Of a stretch of DNA of 64,000 nucleotides, positions 22,230 to 34,427 are shown one piece after another. Within the stretch, counting starts at the first letter, position 1. Each line of letters opens with the position of its first letter. The stretch comes from Hofstenia miamia. Taxonomy: Eukaryota; Xenacoelomorpha; Acoela; Hofsteniidae. The stretch spans positions 1,576,527 to 1,640,526 of the forward strand of contig CABFPE010000029.1 in NCBI GenBank assembly GCA_900660155.1, written 5' to 3'. The notes below the pieces were generated by a model, which ran no database searches, had not been told where the DNA came from, and saw nothing but the letters and a program-made list of their open reading frames with translations. A program made the position numbers and the translations under genes.

Positions 22230-22520
22230 TGGTCAAACAATTAACATATGTAGGAACAAATATAGCTCCATCAACCACATCTTTTGTAAGCAAGATATTT
22301 TCCTCATTGGTTTGAAGTCAACAACAAATGAAATTAATAACAAAGTTCCAAGAACTGTCTCTTGTGGAATGCCTTGTATCAAAGAAGTATAGCTCCTCAA
22401 AGTATTATTAATCAAAATTCTGTTGTGTAAAAGTTTTTTGAAATTGACATACCAATTATAATTTTCTACAGGCATATTTTGCAACTTTAACTTCTTCAAT
22501 TAGAAATTATGCATATATTT
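22230..22520 (-). pseudogene. LINE reverse transcriptase scrap
   Basis: Minus-strand reading NYNWYVNFKKLLHNRILIN, then SYTSLIQGIPQETVLGTLLL. The second part is a worn copy of the non-LTR RT box G(I/V)PQGSVLGPLLF, preceded as expected by a hydrophilic '...R.QRV.IN' stretch. The rest of the element is not recognisable. Confidence 0.6.
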
Positions 22521-23923
22521 GATTTTGGATCATTTAGATTCTTTGTAAATTGATCATAAATCCAAATAGGGGGATGTAATGTCATCACATCAGTTTATGT
22601 TATCAGTTCTAAATCTAAAAAGCAGCTTCAGAAAGTTTATGCACTGCAATCTGAAGATATTGCAAACTTATTTAACATTTTAAAGAGAATTATAGATTTT
22701 TAGACATGCTAAGCAAATTAAAAAAATTAAAGGCTTAGAGAGCAACATTAAACTTTAAAGTATCTTTAAGTCACTATAAAATAAATCAATGTTTTAAAAA
22801 CCCATCAAATATTTAAAAAAATATTTTTTTGTTATTTTAACATTAAAGACTGTTTAATGAAATTTAAAGTATAAACAAGAGAATTATTGGGACTTTAAAG
22901 ATTTTGTTATGATTAGTTTATTGTAGGAAATAATTAAATGTGCTAAATTTTTAAGCTAATTTGACATTAGTATGAAATGAGTGAGCAATCCTACTCATCT
23001 ATCTATTGAGGGTATTGAGTCAAAGCATGGATTTACCAGTGCTAAAATTAATAACTTTTTCCTCCTACCATAATATCCTATCCTAATAATATTTTAGAGT
23101 AAACAGGAGATAGTGTAAGTGAAGAGTGGCGACACTCAGCTAACCTGATACAAATAACCTTAAAAAAGAGTCATATAAGACTAGAAGACTAGAGTCCTAA
23201 TTAAGATAAAGAATAAAGTAGCCCTAACTCTTGGGTGCAGTGAATGAAACCTATGTGCTAATTAAAAGATGTAAACACAGTGCAACTATTATCTCATGGA
23301 ATATCAGTGAAAGCATTAAAGGTTAATTTTATTCACAAATAAAATTCAGTACAACAAAGTCCCTAACCACAGACCTAAGCAACATGATAAGCTAGCTCAA
23401 TCTGTTCCCTCATATTTTTCTGTTGAATCTTACCTATATGGAAAAAGTATATGAACAATAAATGTTTCAAATCAATATTTTCAAGCTTGTGTGAACTAGA
23501 TATAAATTTACTAAGGCGTTTTACATGTAAGTCTTTGTTTTGCATAGTGTGGACCATATTTCTCCAATACTGGCAGCAAGGCCTGTTAATATCTGTGAAG
23601 CATAACAGCTGGTAGTGTTAACTCTAGACCACTGCCCTGTGTCCATCACTAAATTTATACATCTATGGAGCACTCAAGGCTCCTACTTTCTTATTGTTGC
23701 CATATCTTGGTGGCTGTTTCCTCAGATGGCCCTGCTCTAATAATTTCCCTAGCCCACATCATGGTAATATAATACAGGTGTACTACTTCATCTTCAACTC
23801 TTGACATATGCAACTTCTGATGCTCAGATTTTTGTGAAGAAATCATAAATAAAGAAGAGGATGCATAACTAGTGGTCTGGGAAAATCCTGGGTCATTCAG
23901 GGGTTATATATTAATATTAATAA
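22521..23923. other. Interval without recognisable gene
   Basis: AT-rich, all frames short. No motif seen. Confidence 0.55.
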
Positions 23924-23931
23924 GGGGTGTA
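23924..23931. repeat. Target-site duplication, left copy (ATATTAAT)
   Basis: Exact match to 24161-24168 at the edges of the hAT-like MITE. Confidence 0.65.
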
Positions 23932-24160
23932 CCTGGGATTTTTTGACGGGGGGACATCATTGTTATTCCCTAATGTGGAGCAAATCCCTTGAAAATTTTT
24001 GAAACTATTGAGAAAATAGACCCTAAAATATGCATTTCATGATCCTAGATTTTAAATTTTTCAATTTTTTACAAAATTTTTTTTGATTTATCCAGTCAAA
24101 ATTAAATTTGGAAACCTGATGGGGGACATTCCACCATGCCCCCCTCTGGGTACACTACTG
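23932..24160. mobile_element. hAT-like MITE, 229 bp
   Basis: The right end read on the reverse strand is CAGTAGTGTACCCAGAGGGG. The left end is AAGGGGTGTACCTGG, giving imperfect terminal inverted repeats centred on GTGTACC. G-rich subterminal tracts lie on both ends (GGGGGGACAT and reverse GGGGGGCAT). It is flanked by an exact 8-bp duplication. The interior is AT-rich with no ORF. This end type resembles CAGTGGCGTAGCCAGGGGG-like MITEs common in invertebrates. Confidence 0.72.
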
Positions 24161-24168
24161 ATATTAAT
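24161..24168. repeat. Target-site duplication, right copy (ATATTAAT)
   Basis: Pairs with 23924-23931. Confidence 0.65.
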
Positions 24169-24170
24169 AA

Positions 24171-25590
24171 CCTTAAATGAGGGTCATATAGGTAAGCAAT
24201 TTAAATTTGATACAAAGTTACTTGTTGTGTCCATAATTTCAAAAAAGGTTTCTTTGCCTGCCAAACTAGTTATCTCATCAATTGGAGATCCAGCCATCAT
24301 TGACATTCCAGGTGCCAACTCTTACAGATGAGCTAATTGTTGCTGATCAGCTGGGAATCAAGTTTCAACAGCTTAGACTTCCTCTCTGTTTACTCCCAAC
24401 CAGATCTGGACTTTGACCTCAATGACTCTCCTGAGGAATGTGGTCTTCCTGCACATTTTGCCATTTTTCTCCAGACTCTTCTTCTTGCTTGATTGAACTT
24501 AGGTGTTTATTATTAAATAGACATTAGATTCAAATTACACACCATCTGGTTATAGGCCTCTCTTTAAGGCCATAGGCATCTCTCAAGTTATCATCAAAAA
24601 TATTGTCAAAATTTTCTTCATCTACATTGACTAAGATGTTATAATAAAAATCATTACAGTTATTCACTAGAATGAACTCATTAGTATTATCTATTATAAT
24701 AGAATCAATGTTTTTAATGGTGAATTTTAATCTCTGGAAGTGGAACTTCCTACTGTTACCTAAGATATAATTCTTATTGTCAATTATATAGCTACATTTC
24801 TTACTTGCTTATCATCAGTATACAGGAGTGGTGTATATACAAATAGTTTATAATTGAATGCACTCTATTGTCAGACTGCTGACTTTTTCATATTATGAAA
24901 GAGTCCATCATGGAAGAAGAACAAATCTTTACAATTGGCAAGTCATTGGAAGTCACTGGGATATGGGAACTTGCATTTTAAGAGTGCTAATTCAGGGAGC
25001 TTTTTGACAAAGGCATGGTCAGGCTTTATTTGTTTGCACTGGTGACTTAGCATGGATCAATAATGTAAAAACAATTACAAAATACTATAATGTTATGAAA
25101 TTTGTCAAAGTGATTCCAATGATCAGAGCAGATATCACCAACTTGGAAGCTATGATCAAGGATCAAGTAAAACTCTACACTTCCTTCATTTTCAACAAAT
25201 TTACCCCAGTCAATTTGCTATGGTCACTCTTCACACATTTTTATCCCAACACTATTATCCAGGAAGGAGGCATGCATAACAGTGACATCAATGTGACAAT
25301 GACCCTCCTAATTGCATTTAAGGGTCTCCACCTTTACAAGTGATTCTATGACATCTTCAAGCAGTGCTAAAAGAGTATCTTCACCTGCTGCATCATTAAT
25401 GAGTGCTGGCTCAAGATGTCTATAATGAAGTATTAATGGGAAAAGGTGACCCAAAGAGATGCCATCCTGCAGGTCACCAAAAGAATGTGATATGCTGCCA
25501 GCAAGAGTTGGGATGATAAATTAGCAGCTGAAGTGATTGAGGAAGTTCAGAAATTACTATTAGGGCAACCCTTGAAATAATTACCCAAAG
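24171..25590. other. Unrecognised interval, partly coding-looking
   Basis: Plus-strand frames around 25095-25560 read KFVKVIPMIRADITNLEAMI, GGMHNSDINVTMTLLIAFKG and KSWDDKLAAEVIEEVQKLLL with a few breaks. Amino-acid usage is natural but I recognise no family. It lies next to the Gypsy fossil and may be debris of another element. Confidence 0.35.
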
Positions 25591-25599
25591 CTTAAAGGG

Positions 25600-28140
25600 A
25601 GATATAGTGTCACTTGAGGTTTATCATCCTTGAAGATTTTATGGCTAGGTTTCAAATAAGTTTTTTGTAATAATTAATGAAACCCATGATTTGTGCAAAT
25701 CTTTTCTGTTTTCTGGTTTCAAAATATTGTTTACCAACTCTCTAGCATCTTCTTTGATTTTTTATTATGTGATGTTCAATCTTTATTCCCAGGAACACTA
25801 TTTTTGTTTTTAAAATATTTCATTTGTTTCAAGTTATGCATCATGCAGCAATAGAAATTATGGTAAGTGTTCTGTCTAACTGCTTCAAATGTTCCTTTAC
25901 TATTTTGCAAACAACAATATTGTTGTCTATGTAGGCAGATATGCCATCCTCTATCTTATGTCCACAGTTTTTCAGTGCTTTGGTCACAAATCATTGAAAT
26001 GCTCCTGGGGCATTGCCTAAACTTAATCCCATGTATCCCCATTCATAGAATCAGTAAGAAGTGACAAATGCAGTTTTTTGATATCTCTTGTTCTATTGGT
26101 GCTTGCCAGTATGTCTTGCATAAGTCTATTTCTGTGAATAATGTATTTTGTGTTGTGGTAGTGGGTACAATTACTTCTTTGTTATGTTGTTGAGCTTCCT
26201 GAAATTGAAGCACAATAAATCTTTTTTCCTTGTTGGAGGAGCACTTTTGGTGCAGCATATGGAAATTCACTAGAACATATTATGCTGTTATCCAGCAACT
26301 CTTAAAAGATCTTGTTGTATTTCTTTTTTAGTTGCTCTGACACTCACTTTACTGGTAATCTTATCAGTTTATCTGCTGTTATTATCATTTTGTGAGTTTC
26401 CCTAATGGCCTTGACCATGCTGATTTCTCTGAAGTTGAATATCAGTGTGTGTGCTTGTTCAGGAGGGCCCTCAATTGATTTTTTTGGTGTTTTGATAGAT
26501 GTTAGTAGTCATAATAATTTATTGTTGGAGTTTTTTCAAGTTGGTTGTCCTCCTCCATCACAACTGCATTTATTTTTTTGGTAGTATTTCTTATCTTGAT
26601 ACAAATTTCCATTTCCAATATCATTACTTTCATCCTGCTTCAGGTTTATGAATCCATTTGTGCAGTTCATGATTGGTATGCTGCCAATTCCATTGCTTTT
26701 CACTCATATGCTTGCTGGTATCATCACTTTCTTTGTGTTCCTTTCTATTTTATTGCATATCACTATACTGTCATTTGTCTATTTCTGTTGTTTCAATCTC
26801 CTGATATTTCCATTGGTTCAGTAACAGTTGCATATTTCTTTAAGTTTAAAATTGATGGTTTTCCTAAGTTTGATCTTGTTCAATGTTGACAAGACCTCTT
26901 CTTGGACAGTGATCATTTGCTTCTGAAAATCAATTACATGTTTGTGACACTTCAGGAAACTACTACTCAAAATTACTTCATATGGTAGTAAGATCTTTTC
27001 TGTGCTGATTACCATTATAGTGTGTAAAAAGACAGTTACCACAATTTTGAGGTTAGCCTCCTCTAAGGTTCTTTTCATGTCTATTTAAACTCCTGATGCA
27101 TTAATAAATCTGTGTTTTCCTCTTTCCTTTGACTTTCTATGATAGCCCAATTTCCTTGGACACTTGGCTGTGATCAGCTTCATTGTAGTGCCTGTGTTGA
27201 CCAAGACTTCCAATACCACCCAAATTATTGCTATGGGTGTTGTGTTGGCTTCCAAAAAGTTTCTCAATACCAGTTTGACTGTTATTCTCACTCAGCCTTT
27301 CATTCTGCAAATCCTTCTAGTTCTTCAAGCTCATATAAGTCATCTTCATTATAAAAGCATTCATCATCACATATCACATTCATTTGTTGATGGCAGCAGT
27401 CCTTCTCATGATGGCCTTTCAGCCTGCAGTTGTGACATTAATTATCAGTTCTCTGTAGTGCCTTTACCATGCTTTTCCTAGTTTTTACTTTTATTATTCC
27501 TGGTGTAGTGCTTTTATCATAAGTCTTCATTTCAGTTGCCTCTTTTTTGGCATGATGTTTTCCTGCATTAACTGTTGGTTCTTAATTATGACTCGTTTTA
27601 AAATAAAACTGTCATTTCTTCATCTTGGATGGTACATTTGGGAATAGTGAGGATTGGTTTATCATCACATTGTTCACAGTTTGCTCTTTTTGTTTCTTTG
27701 TCATCTTGCAGCCATTCCATTTCAAGTCTCAATAGTCATGCTGTTTCTTCCAATGTTTCATTTTTGATTTTTAACATTTCTATTCTTTTGCTTAGTTGTT
27801 CTAACTCTTGTTAATCATCATTCAGCCATTTTGTGTTTACTATCCACCACTTTTAGCAGTTAAATCTTTTGCACCATTCATTTGTTTCTTCCTCTCTGGC
27901 TGTGATTTAAAGGCTGTATTCCAATTTTAGTCATTTGATCTCTAGTCTTACAATCAAATTGTGCTCTGAGATGCTCTTTTGCATTTTGAGTCTAAATTGT
28001 GATTTTATTCGTTCTTGTCCACTCTCAAACTGTTTTTTCAACATTGCTATCTAAATGTATAATCTCTTCTCTGTTTCCCAGAGTTCACAGTTGTCAACTG
28101 TTAATGTTGACTCCACTGGTGATGACTGGGGTATTCAAGT
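25600..28140 (-). mobile_element. Ty3/Gypsy-type LTR retrotransposon fossil (broken)
   Basis: Minus-strand parts in order: a region with a CCHC zinc knuckle near 27400-27440 (gag end), a protease-to-RT linker region (about 26820-27080), and a reverse transcriptase whose recognisable boxes lie at about 26270-25900, followed by an RT/RNase H connection region to about 25610. The rest of pol was not recognised and clear LTRs were not found, so the outer limits are approximate. It is an old, broken copy with numerous breaks. Confidence 0.75.
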
Positions 28141-29600
28141 AATTGAGTGGTAAATGCTGTTTCCTCAGGCGACTCTGTCATTGGTTTAGGGATGAAAAAT
28201 ACAGGGGAAGCATCTTAATGATGTCTGGCTGGTTAAGATATGGGGCAATTTATCAGTATATTTTGTGATGTGGGACTCTTCATCTGCCTTAGATAGTTAC
28301 TATTGCTTCTGCTTCTTGTGATTACTATGTTTGCTTAACTGCAGTTGTGATGTTTTTTTTTCAGTTCATTCCATAGGTTAGTTGGCAAGAATCAATTCAA
28401 TTTACTCTGTTTTGTAATTAATGCCTTTTTGTTTGCATTTCATGCAACAAGAGTGTCTTTCTATTTATGCTCTGTTGCTACCAATATAGTAGAGAGCCAG
28501 GTGTAACCATTTGTTCTGCGACATTTATGTGTGTGTAAATAAGTATATAGTCTCCTTATCTGTTGCTCACAACATGTCACAGTTTCCATGTGAAATCCTT
28601 GACCATAAAAGTTTTGTGCTTAATTCATCCTGCTATTGATGGTGCTTACTTCATCATACAATATTTATTAGTAGGAGATTCTAACCTAAGCTAACACTAC
28701 ACAAACGTACAAGAAGTAACCTTGACTGTTTCCCCACAATAATTGTTCCTTGAACTTGAAAATTGAAAGTAAACACATGCAATTTGTACATTTTTCTAAA
28801 CTTTTTCATTAAAAATGCCTATACATGTGGTAGATTTAACAATTGACTAATTTTACGGTTTCCATATTGCATTTAATGCTTGTAAAAATTTACATAGTAT
28901 TTTTTCAAAAAAATAGACGATTGTTTTTGAAAAGAAAAACGTTTTTTTAAATTATAAACTTTAGATCCTTGAATAAATAATGAATTTGAGAAATTTGAAA
29001 ATTTTCCTTAAAGGTGTCTACCACAAATGTAGGGGATGTACACAGAGTAATCTCGAAATGTCAGGAAGTGTATAAAGAGTAAAATGTATCATGTTATGGA
29101 GGCCCAATTTAAGCCAAGAGTTTTTATAAATGAAACATTATAAATCACAACATGATATTACAAAACAGCGTAGTTTACACAAAAATGCAGAGGCTTGAAT
29201 GTAAAATTTTTCCTTAACCAATACCAATAATATTTCGGAAAGGGACCATCTCTAAGGGCTCCATGAAAAGCAATTATTTTCACGAAGATTGATTTCATTA
29301 TGCGTCGTGTTAGTCCGAAGAAATCCTTAAAAAAATTCATATTATTAAAGGGCAAGCACTGACTGGTCCTTGCTTTTTGTTGATTGGTTATTTGAGCAAA
29401 TTCATAGCAAGTCTAGATATCATTTATTAAGCTCCGTCATTTCTTGATAGATATTGAATTTGAAACGTCTGTAGCTGTTTTTAAATTAATGTGCAGCTAC
29501 AACTATATATTAATCTTAAACGTAATATTTAAGCTCAATCACTTCAAAATATGGAAATGTGTATTATCTTTTCATATATTTAGAGATTTTGATATATTTT
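28141..29600. other. AT-rich interval without recognisable gene
   Basis: Short frames only. The portion next to the Gypsy fossil may include its outer sequence. Nothing firm. Confidence 0.5.
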
Positions 29601-29609
29601 ATAAGAATA

Positions 29610-29770
29610 AGAATCTCTCATGTAGAAGGACCCCATGGAGCCCTAGGAACACGACGCCACTATCAAGCGTTCAGTAAATTGGTGTTGTGTATGTCTGGTT
29701 CTCAGTACCAGAGAAGTGGCATGGGGCAAATCACAAGGAACACCGAGATTTGGGGCCCTGCGCTAAGCAA
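29610..29770. other. GC-rich island of unknown nature
   Basis: About 160 bp with words such as GACCCCATGGAGCCCTAGG and TTTGGGGCCCTGCGCTAAG inside AT-rich sequence. One frame reads GPHGALGTRRHYQAFSKLVL then SGSQYQRSGMGQITRNTEIW without a stop. Could be a repeat fragment or an exon. The word CATGGAGCCCT also occurs on the minus strand near 29265. Confidence 0.35.
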
Positions 29771-30165
29771 TTATTACAGAAAAGCTATTAGTAAATTTAA
29801 GAATATTTAAATTAAATTATTCACAATATCAATTCAAAAATTATATTGCTAGTTGCACACTATGATTTGCAACAAATAAAGTTCTTGTCGCTTTTTAACG
29901 TTTTAATTATTAGATATTTGTTATCTAAGTAGTTTGTAACTTCTATCAATTGAGTGTGATGTAGAATGAAATTTTGGTTTTTCCGAAAGTAGATGCTAGT
30001 AACAACTGCAAAACAAATCTTTATAAATACGTGGAAATATCAAATATGTCTTAATTCAATTAACTTTGTGTATAGCAATTGTTCTTGGAAACTAAGATTT
30101 GATTAGTGGAAAAATACATGCTAAGCTTGACAAATATATATTATATAGATATATACTTAGGATTC

Positions 30166-30168
<3 letters not shown>

Positions 30169-30197
<29 letters not shown>
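30169..30197. repeat. (TA)n microsatellite
   Basis: Uninterrupted TA run. Confidence 0.9.
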
Positions 30198-30201
<4 letters not shown>

Positions 30202-30384
30202 TTTTTCACTTTAATTAACAAGCAATTTTTAGTTCAAAAGAAAAAAACATAATACCTTAAGTCTAATCAAATGAAAACTTCGAATATTCTCATTATATAT
30301 ATTTGACAATTATATCACTTCTAGTTAGAATTCTTTGCCTATTAATATCATCATATTGTTTTAATTACTTCTATTGCATTTGAT

Positions 30385-30481
30385 ATGCTTGTATATTTGA
30401 CAATCACACTATTTGCAATTCATTAGAGATAGTATCTCAGCTAACTTCCAACTCCGCAAATGCTTGCAATCGTGAAGAAAG
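30385..30481 (+). pseudogene. Paralogue of the signal-peptide exon at 54685 (frame-shifted)
   Basis: Its 3' part reads VSQLTSNSANACNREE and ends AAAG before donor GTAAGT (30482-30487), matching VAQLTPDSDNVCSRDE plus GTAAGT at 54685-54779. The upstream part has the equivalent TGATATGCTTG at the start position, but the distance from ATG to the donor is 97 rather than 95 nt, so that ATG runs into a stop. Either the copy is a pseudo-exon or translation uses another start or an upstream splice acceptor. The flank upstream also resembles the other copy (AATTAATATCAT-like). Identity as EMI-domain leader is inferred. Confidence 0.45.
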
Positions 30482-30489
30482 GTAAGTTT

Positions 30490-32095
30490 TTTATACTGTA
30501 CCTCAAAATTCATAGAATAGATTTTTGTCAAAATTCTTACAAAAGTATTTTCTCTTTAAAATAAAATGAAAATACTGTTCATGTACAGCATGGAATAGTT
30601 CTGCTTTCTGAGTTGGATGCTCAAGAAATAGGGCTTTCAAATGATTATTTAAACATTAAATTCTGACTAGTTCAGGCCCAATCTTAAATTCTGCAGCTGT
30701 ATAATACTATATTGACGAGATATCAAATTCTTAAGTAAGGAGTGGGATGGATCAAGTGAAGAAAGTCCTTAAAAAATAAGAAACCATATTCCCCTTAAGG
30801 GCCTATCCCAAGAACCTCAAAATCGTTGTGAAATAGGAACAATATTGTTTTTCAATTTCTAACAATAATCAATTTATATAAACAATCTTTCTAAGAAATA
30901 TTAGTATTTTTCTCTTGAACTTCACAATCACCAAGAATCCTATGGATCACCAAGTAATCTGAAAGCTTTATCTAAGAATTTAGAAAGAAATTAAAATTTA
31001 TTAGTTTTTTATAGTTTGAACTGTCTTTCAGGACTTAATTCTTTAACTTCAAACTAAGTTTCCACCATAATACTAATGAAGTTTACTGGAAGAATAGTCT
31101 TGATATTTGCATATTTTTGATTATTCGTAAATTGCTTGAAGGATTATCTTATAAATGCATATGATATATCACACTCTGGGCCATCGGCAAGGGTGTATTG
31201 ATAAAATAAATACAATCTTTGAAGGCTTGTTTGCATAGGTACATGAATGCAATGTCCAAGCAATCCACAAGAGCAGTAGTGTATCTATCAAAAATGGACT
31301 AATACTAAATTAAAGTTGTAATTAGTTTAAGAAATATATTCTATTTCCAAAATTCAAAAACACATAATTGTTCAACAATGTAGGCACAATTTAATGCATG
31401 TTTCACCTTGATTTAAGGTGTTTTCACTTTAAAAAAGACTTGTTTATCAATATAATGATAAAGAACAACACAAATTGATGACAGGTCAAAGATTGAAGGC
31501 AATGTGTTTTGGTTTCAAATGCATCTACATGCAAAATTACATGGTATGTTGATGTATAATTGCTTGATAATCTATGCATTTTATAATATTTCACGTTCAG
31601 TTGAGTACACTTTTTAAATTTCCACTTTAAACTAAATTATATGCATTGATTTTTTGCTACACTGAATATTTTGTTTAATCATATGCAATTTAAATTTATA
31701 TTTTTATATCTAGCAAATTATGCATGTATTACACTTAATTTTATTTCACACTCTACTGTTTTTAAGTGTTATTAATCATCACCTGCAATTGTGTCCTAGC
31801 TGGACACTTGAATATTTCATACCAGTGTGTGTGTGTTTTTACAATTATTGCATTAAGGAGCTGTTAATTTTAGCATGTAAATCAAAAAGAGTTGTATTCT
31901 CCTTGAGAAATGCTAAGTCAACCCATCTTACATTGCATTGTTGACTAATTATCTTTACACACCAGAGATTGAAGGTGCGACTGGGTTTTCCATTTTAATG
32001 TTAAAATATTAAACTTGTGGATAACCAACTCTCTGCTTTGAGGCTACTGAAACATCAGAGTGAAATGCATTTTACAATTTAGTATTTTACTATCC
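30490..32095. other. AT-rich interval without recognisable gene
   Basis: No further exon with flanking splice signals could be recognised downstream of the donor at 30482. Confidence 0.5.
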
Positions 32096-32097
32096 AT

Positions 32098-32585
32098 TGT
32101 ACTTGTTTTTGCTATAAATGAATTTCATAAGGTTATTGCATTAGCAACTATATACATTTTTGTATTAACCCACTTTCCATTGTATACATTTTTGCTTTAA
32201 AACAATTTTATATGTGGTATTGTTTTATGTGTATATATACATTTTTTTGTATTATCTCTACCTCCATCATACACATTTTTCTTTAAACAATTTCATATAT
32301 GGTATTGTTTATTTGTTTATATACATCGGTGTAATATTTCACTTCTCATCATACACTTTTTTGGTATAAATGAATTTACACATTATTGGTTTATCCACCT
32401 ATATTCATTGATGTATGAACTCTTTACATTGCAAACGTTTTTACTATAAACAAGTTTATATATGTTTTTAGGTTTATGGGTCTATTTATATTTAGTATTT
32501 CTCTTTTTGGTATAAATAATGTTATGCATTATTAAGTTATTTAACTATGTTCATTGATGTACATGCTTTTTTGATTTAAACTAAA
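32098..32585. repeat. Degenerate tandem array A, period about 65-87 bp
   Basis: The block 'TTTTT-gctataaa/gctttaaa/ggtataaa/actataaa' recurs at 32111, 32194, 32281, 32363, 32442, 32509 and 32573, each followed by AATTT-type sequence and a TATATTCATTG/TATACATTT block. Spacings are 83, 87, 82, 79, 67 and 64 bp. Confidence 0.7.
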
Positions 32586-32587
32586 TT

Positions 32588-33010
32588 ATACAGATTTTGT
32601 TTAATTTCTTTAGCTTGCAATTGACTGAATGGAATTATTTATACATAATATATTTTTACTAACAACTAAATTACGAATTTTGAATTATTAGAACTCAAAT
32701 TGTTTCAATTGCTTTTGTTTAATTTCTTAATCTTGCAATTGAGTGAATGGAAATATTTAGACACAATAATTTTTAATTTTCAATTAAATTACGAATGTTG
32801 AATTATTAGACCTCAAATTTTTTAAAATCACTTTTGGTTTAGTGTCTTAAACTTGCAATTGACTGAATGGAATTATTTAGATATAATATATTTTAGCTAA
32901 CCACTAAATTACAAATGTTGAATTATTAGAACTCAAATTGTTTTAATTGCTTTTGTTTAATTTCTTAAGCTTGCAATTGACTGAATCGAATTTTTGTGTT
33001 TAATTTCTTA
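32588..33010. repeat. Tandem array B, period 118-120 bp
   Basis: The word CTTGCAATTGACTGAATGG (with small changes) starts at 32614, 32732, 32852 and 32970. Units also share TTGAATTATTAGAACTCAAA. About 3.5 copies. Confidence 0.88.
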
Positions 33011-33269
33011 TTTTTAACTAATAAGGTGAATTTATAGACTTTGTTTTCACTATTTAAAATATTACTTTGTAATTTTTTAACTTTTAAATATCATGCACTT
33101 GTATTTTTTGCATGTGAATAATAAACTATTTACAAACATTTATAAGTTTAGAATGGTGAGCACATCATGGGGTTTACAAATTTAATAATTGCAGATATCT
33201 ATCAATGGAAAAATCGTCATCAACTATGAATAACAAATGTGCCATCATATTTAGGCATTAAAGTTACAA

Positions 33270-33480
33270 AAGCAGAAAACCCATGTAATGTATACACCCA
33301 TGCAAAGTCATAAACCAAATAAAGTGAAAAACTTGCAAACATTGCAAAGCAATGGAAAGTGGCAAACATATGTAATGTTTACAGCCATACAAAAGTCATA
33401 AACCAAATAAAGTGAAAAATGTGCAAAGTTGAGAAAAGATGTAACAATCTATAATGTGTACAGTCATGAAAAATCCGTAT
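33270..33480. repeat. Tandem array C, period about 80-87 bp
   Basis: ATGTAATGT-TACA-CCAT blocks start at 33283, 33370 and about 33450, the first two followed by GTCATAAACCAAATAAAGTG. Confidence 0.75.
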
Positions 33481-34390
33481 ACACCAAAAGAAATCAGAGA
33501 GAAGAAGATCACCATGTAAAACTAATATAAAATAATATTGGATATTGAAACGCATGTGTGTGTATAATTTATATTAATAACATTTCGGGCATAAAATTTG
33601 AGGATTTAAAATTCCGTTTTTATACATAAAACATGTTTACTCTTTCTGAAAATGTAGCTTGCTTTTATCATGTACTATACCTTTAATGTTTAAGTATAAC
33701 AAATATTTACTCCATTTTGTGAAAAAATGAATTAAACACATGGAATTTTTTTACAATGGAAAAATTGCAATGAATTTGAAACAAAAACGAAGTGCAACTT
33801 TTTTACATGTAATGTATTGATCCCTCAAAAACGAATTAAACATTGTACATAGAAGTGGTTAAGCAATTGAACCATATGGAACATTTTAACAGATAAATAA
33901 GTCAGCAATATGTTATTATAAAATATGATGAAATGTACACAAATATGTGTAGGCCATGCAAACTAAATAATGTGCACTATAGCAATTTATCCAATCATTT
34001 AATTACCATATACATTAGTCACTACAGCAAACACGTGTTTATAAATCAGGCCTTGAAATGTCACAAAAATGAGTCAGTAATTACATTGGAATTTTTTATG
34101 GAAAATATTAGTCAGCAAATTGGCCAAGTATATGACTGTGCATGACGTCACTATATTACCCAGCCAATATCCACGACCTCAAAATGAGTAACGCTCAACC
34201 AAACAGAGAACATGTTGTGTGACCCGTCTCTCAATGAATCAGATCAGAGGAAAGTGGCACGAAATCTCGCACTCCCTTACTAGCGCAATGTACAATTTCT
34301 TAATAAAATTAATTATTCTGGCTTTCCATCAAAAAGGCACTGGATACTATAGAAAATCGGAAAGTGCAGGTGCTGGATACAAATCCCATA
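33481..34390. other. AT-rich interval without recognisable gene
   Basis: Only a 70-residue open frame at 33933-34145 with no family resemblance. Confidence 0.5.
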
Positions 34391-34392
34391 GT

Positions 34393-34393
34393 N

Positions 34394-34424
<31 letters not shown>
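34393..34424. repeat. Single-N join plus (TA)n microsatellite
   Basis: N at 34393 followed by a TA run. Confidence 0.9.
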
Positions 34425-34427
<3 letters not shown>

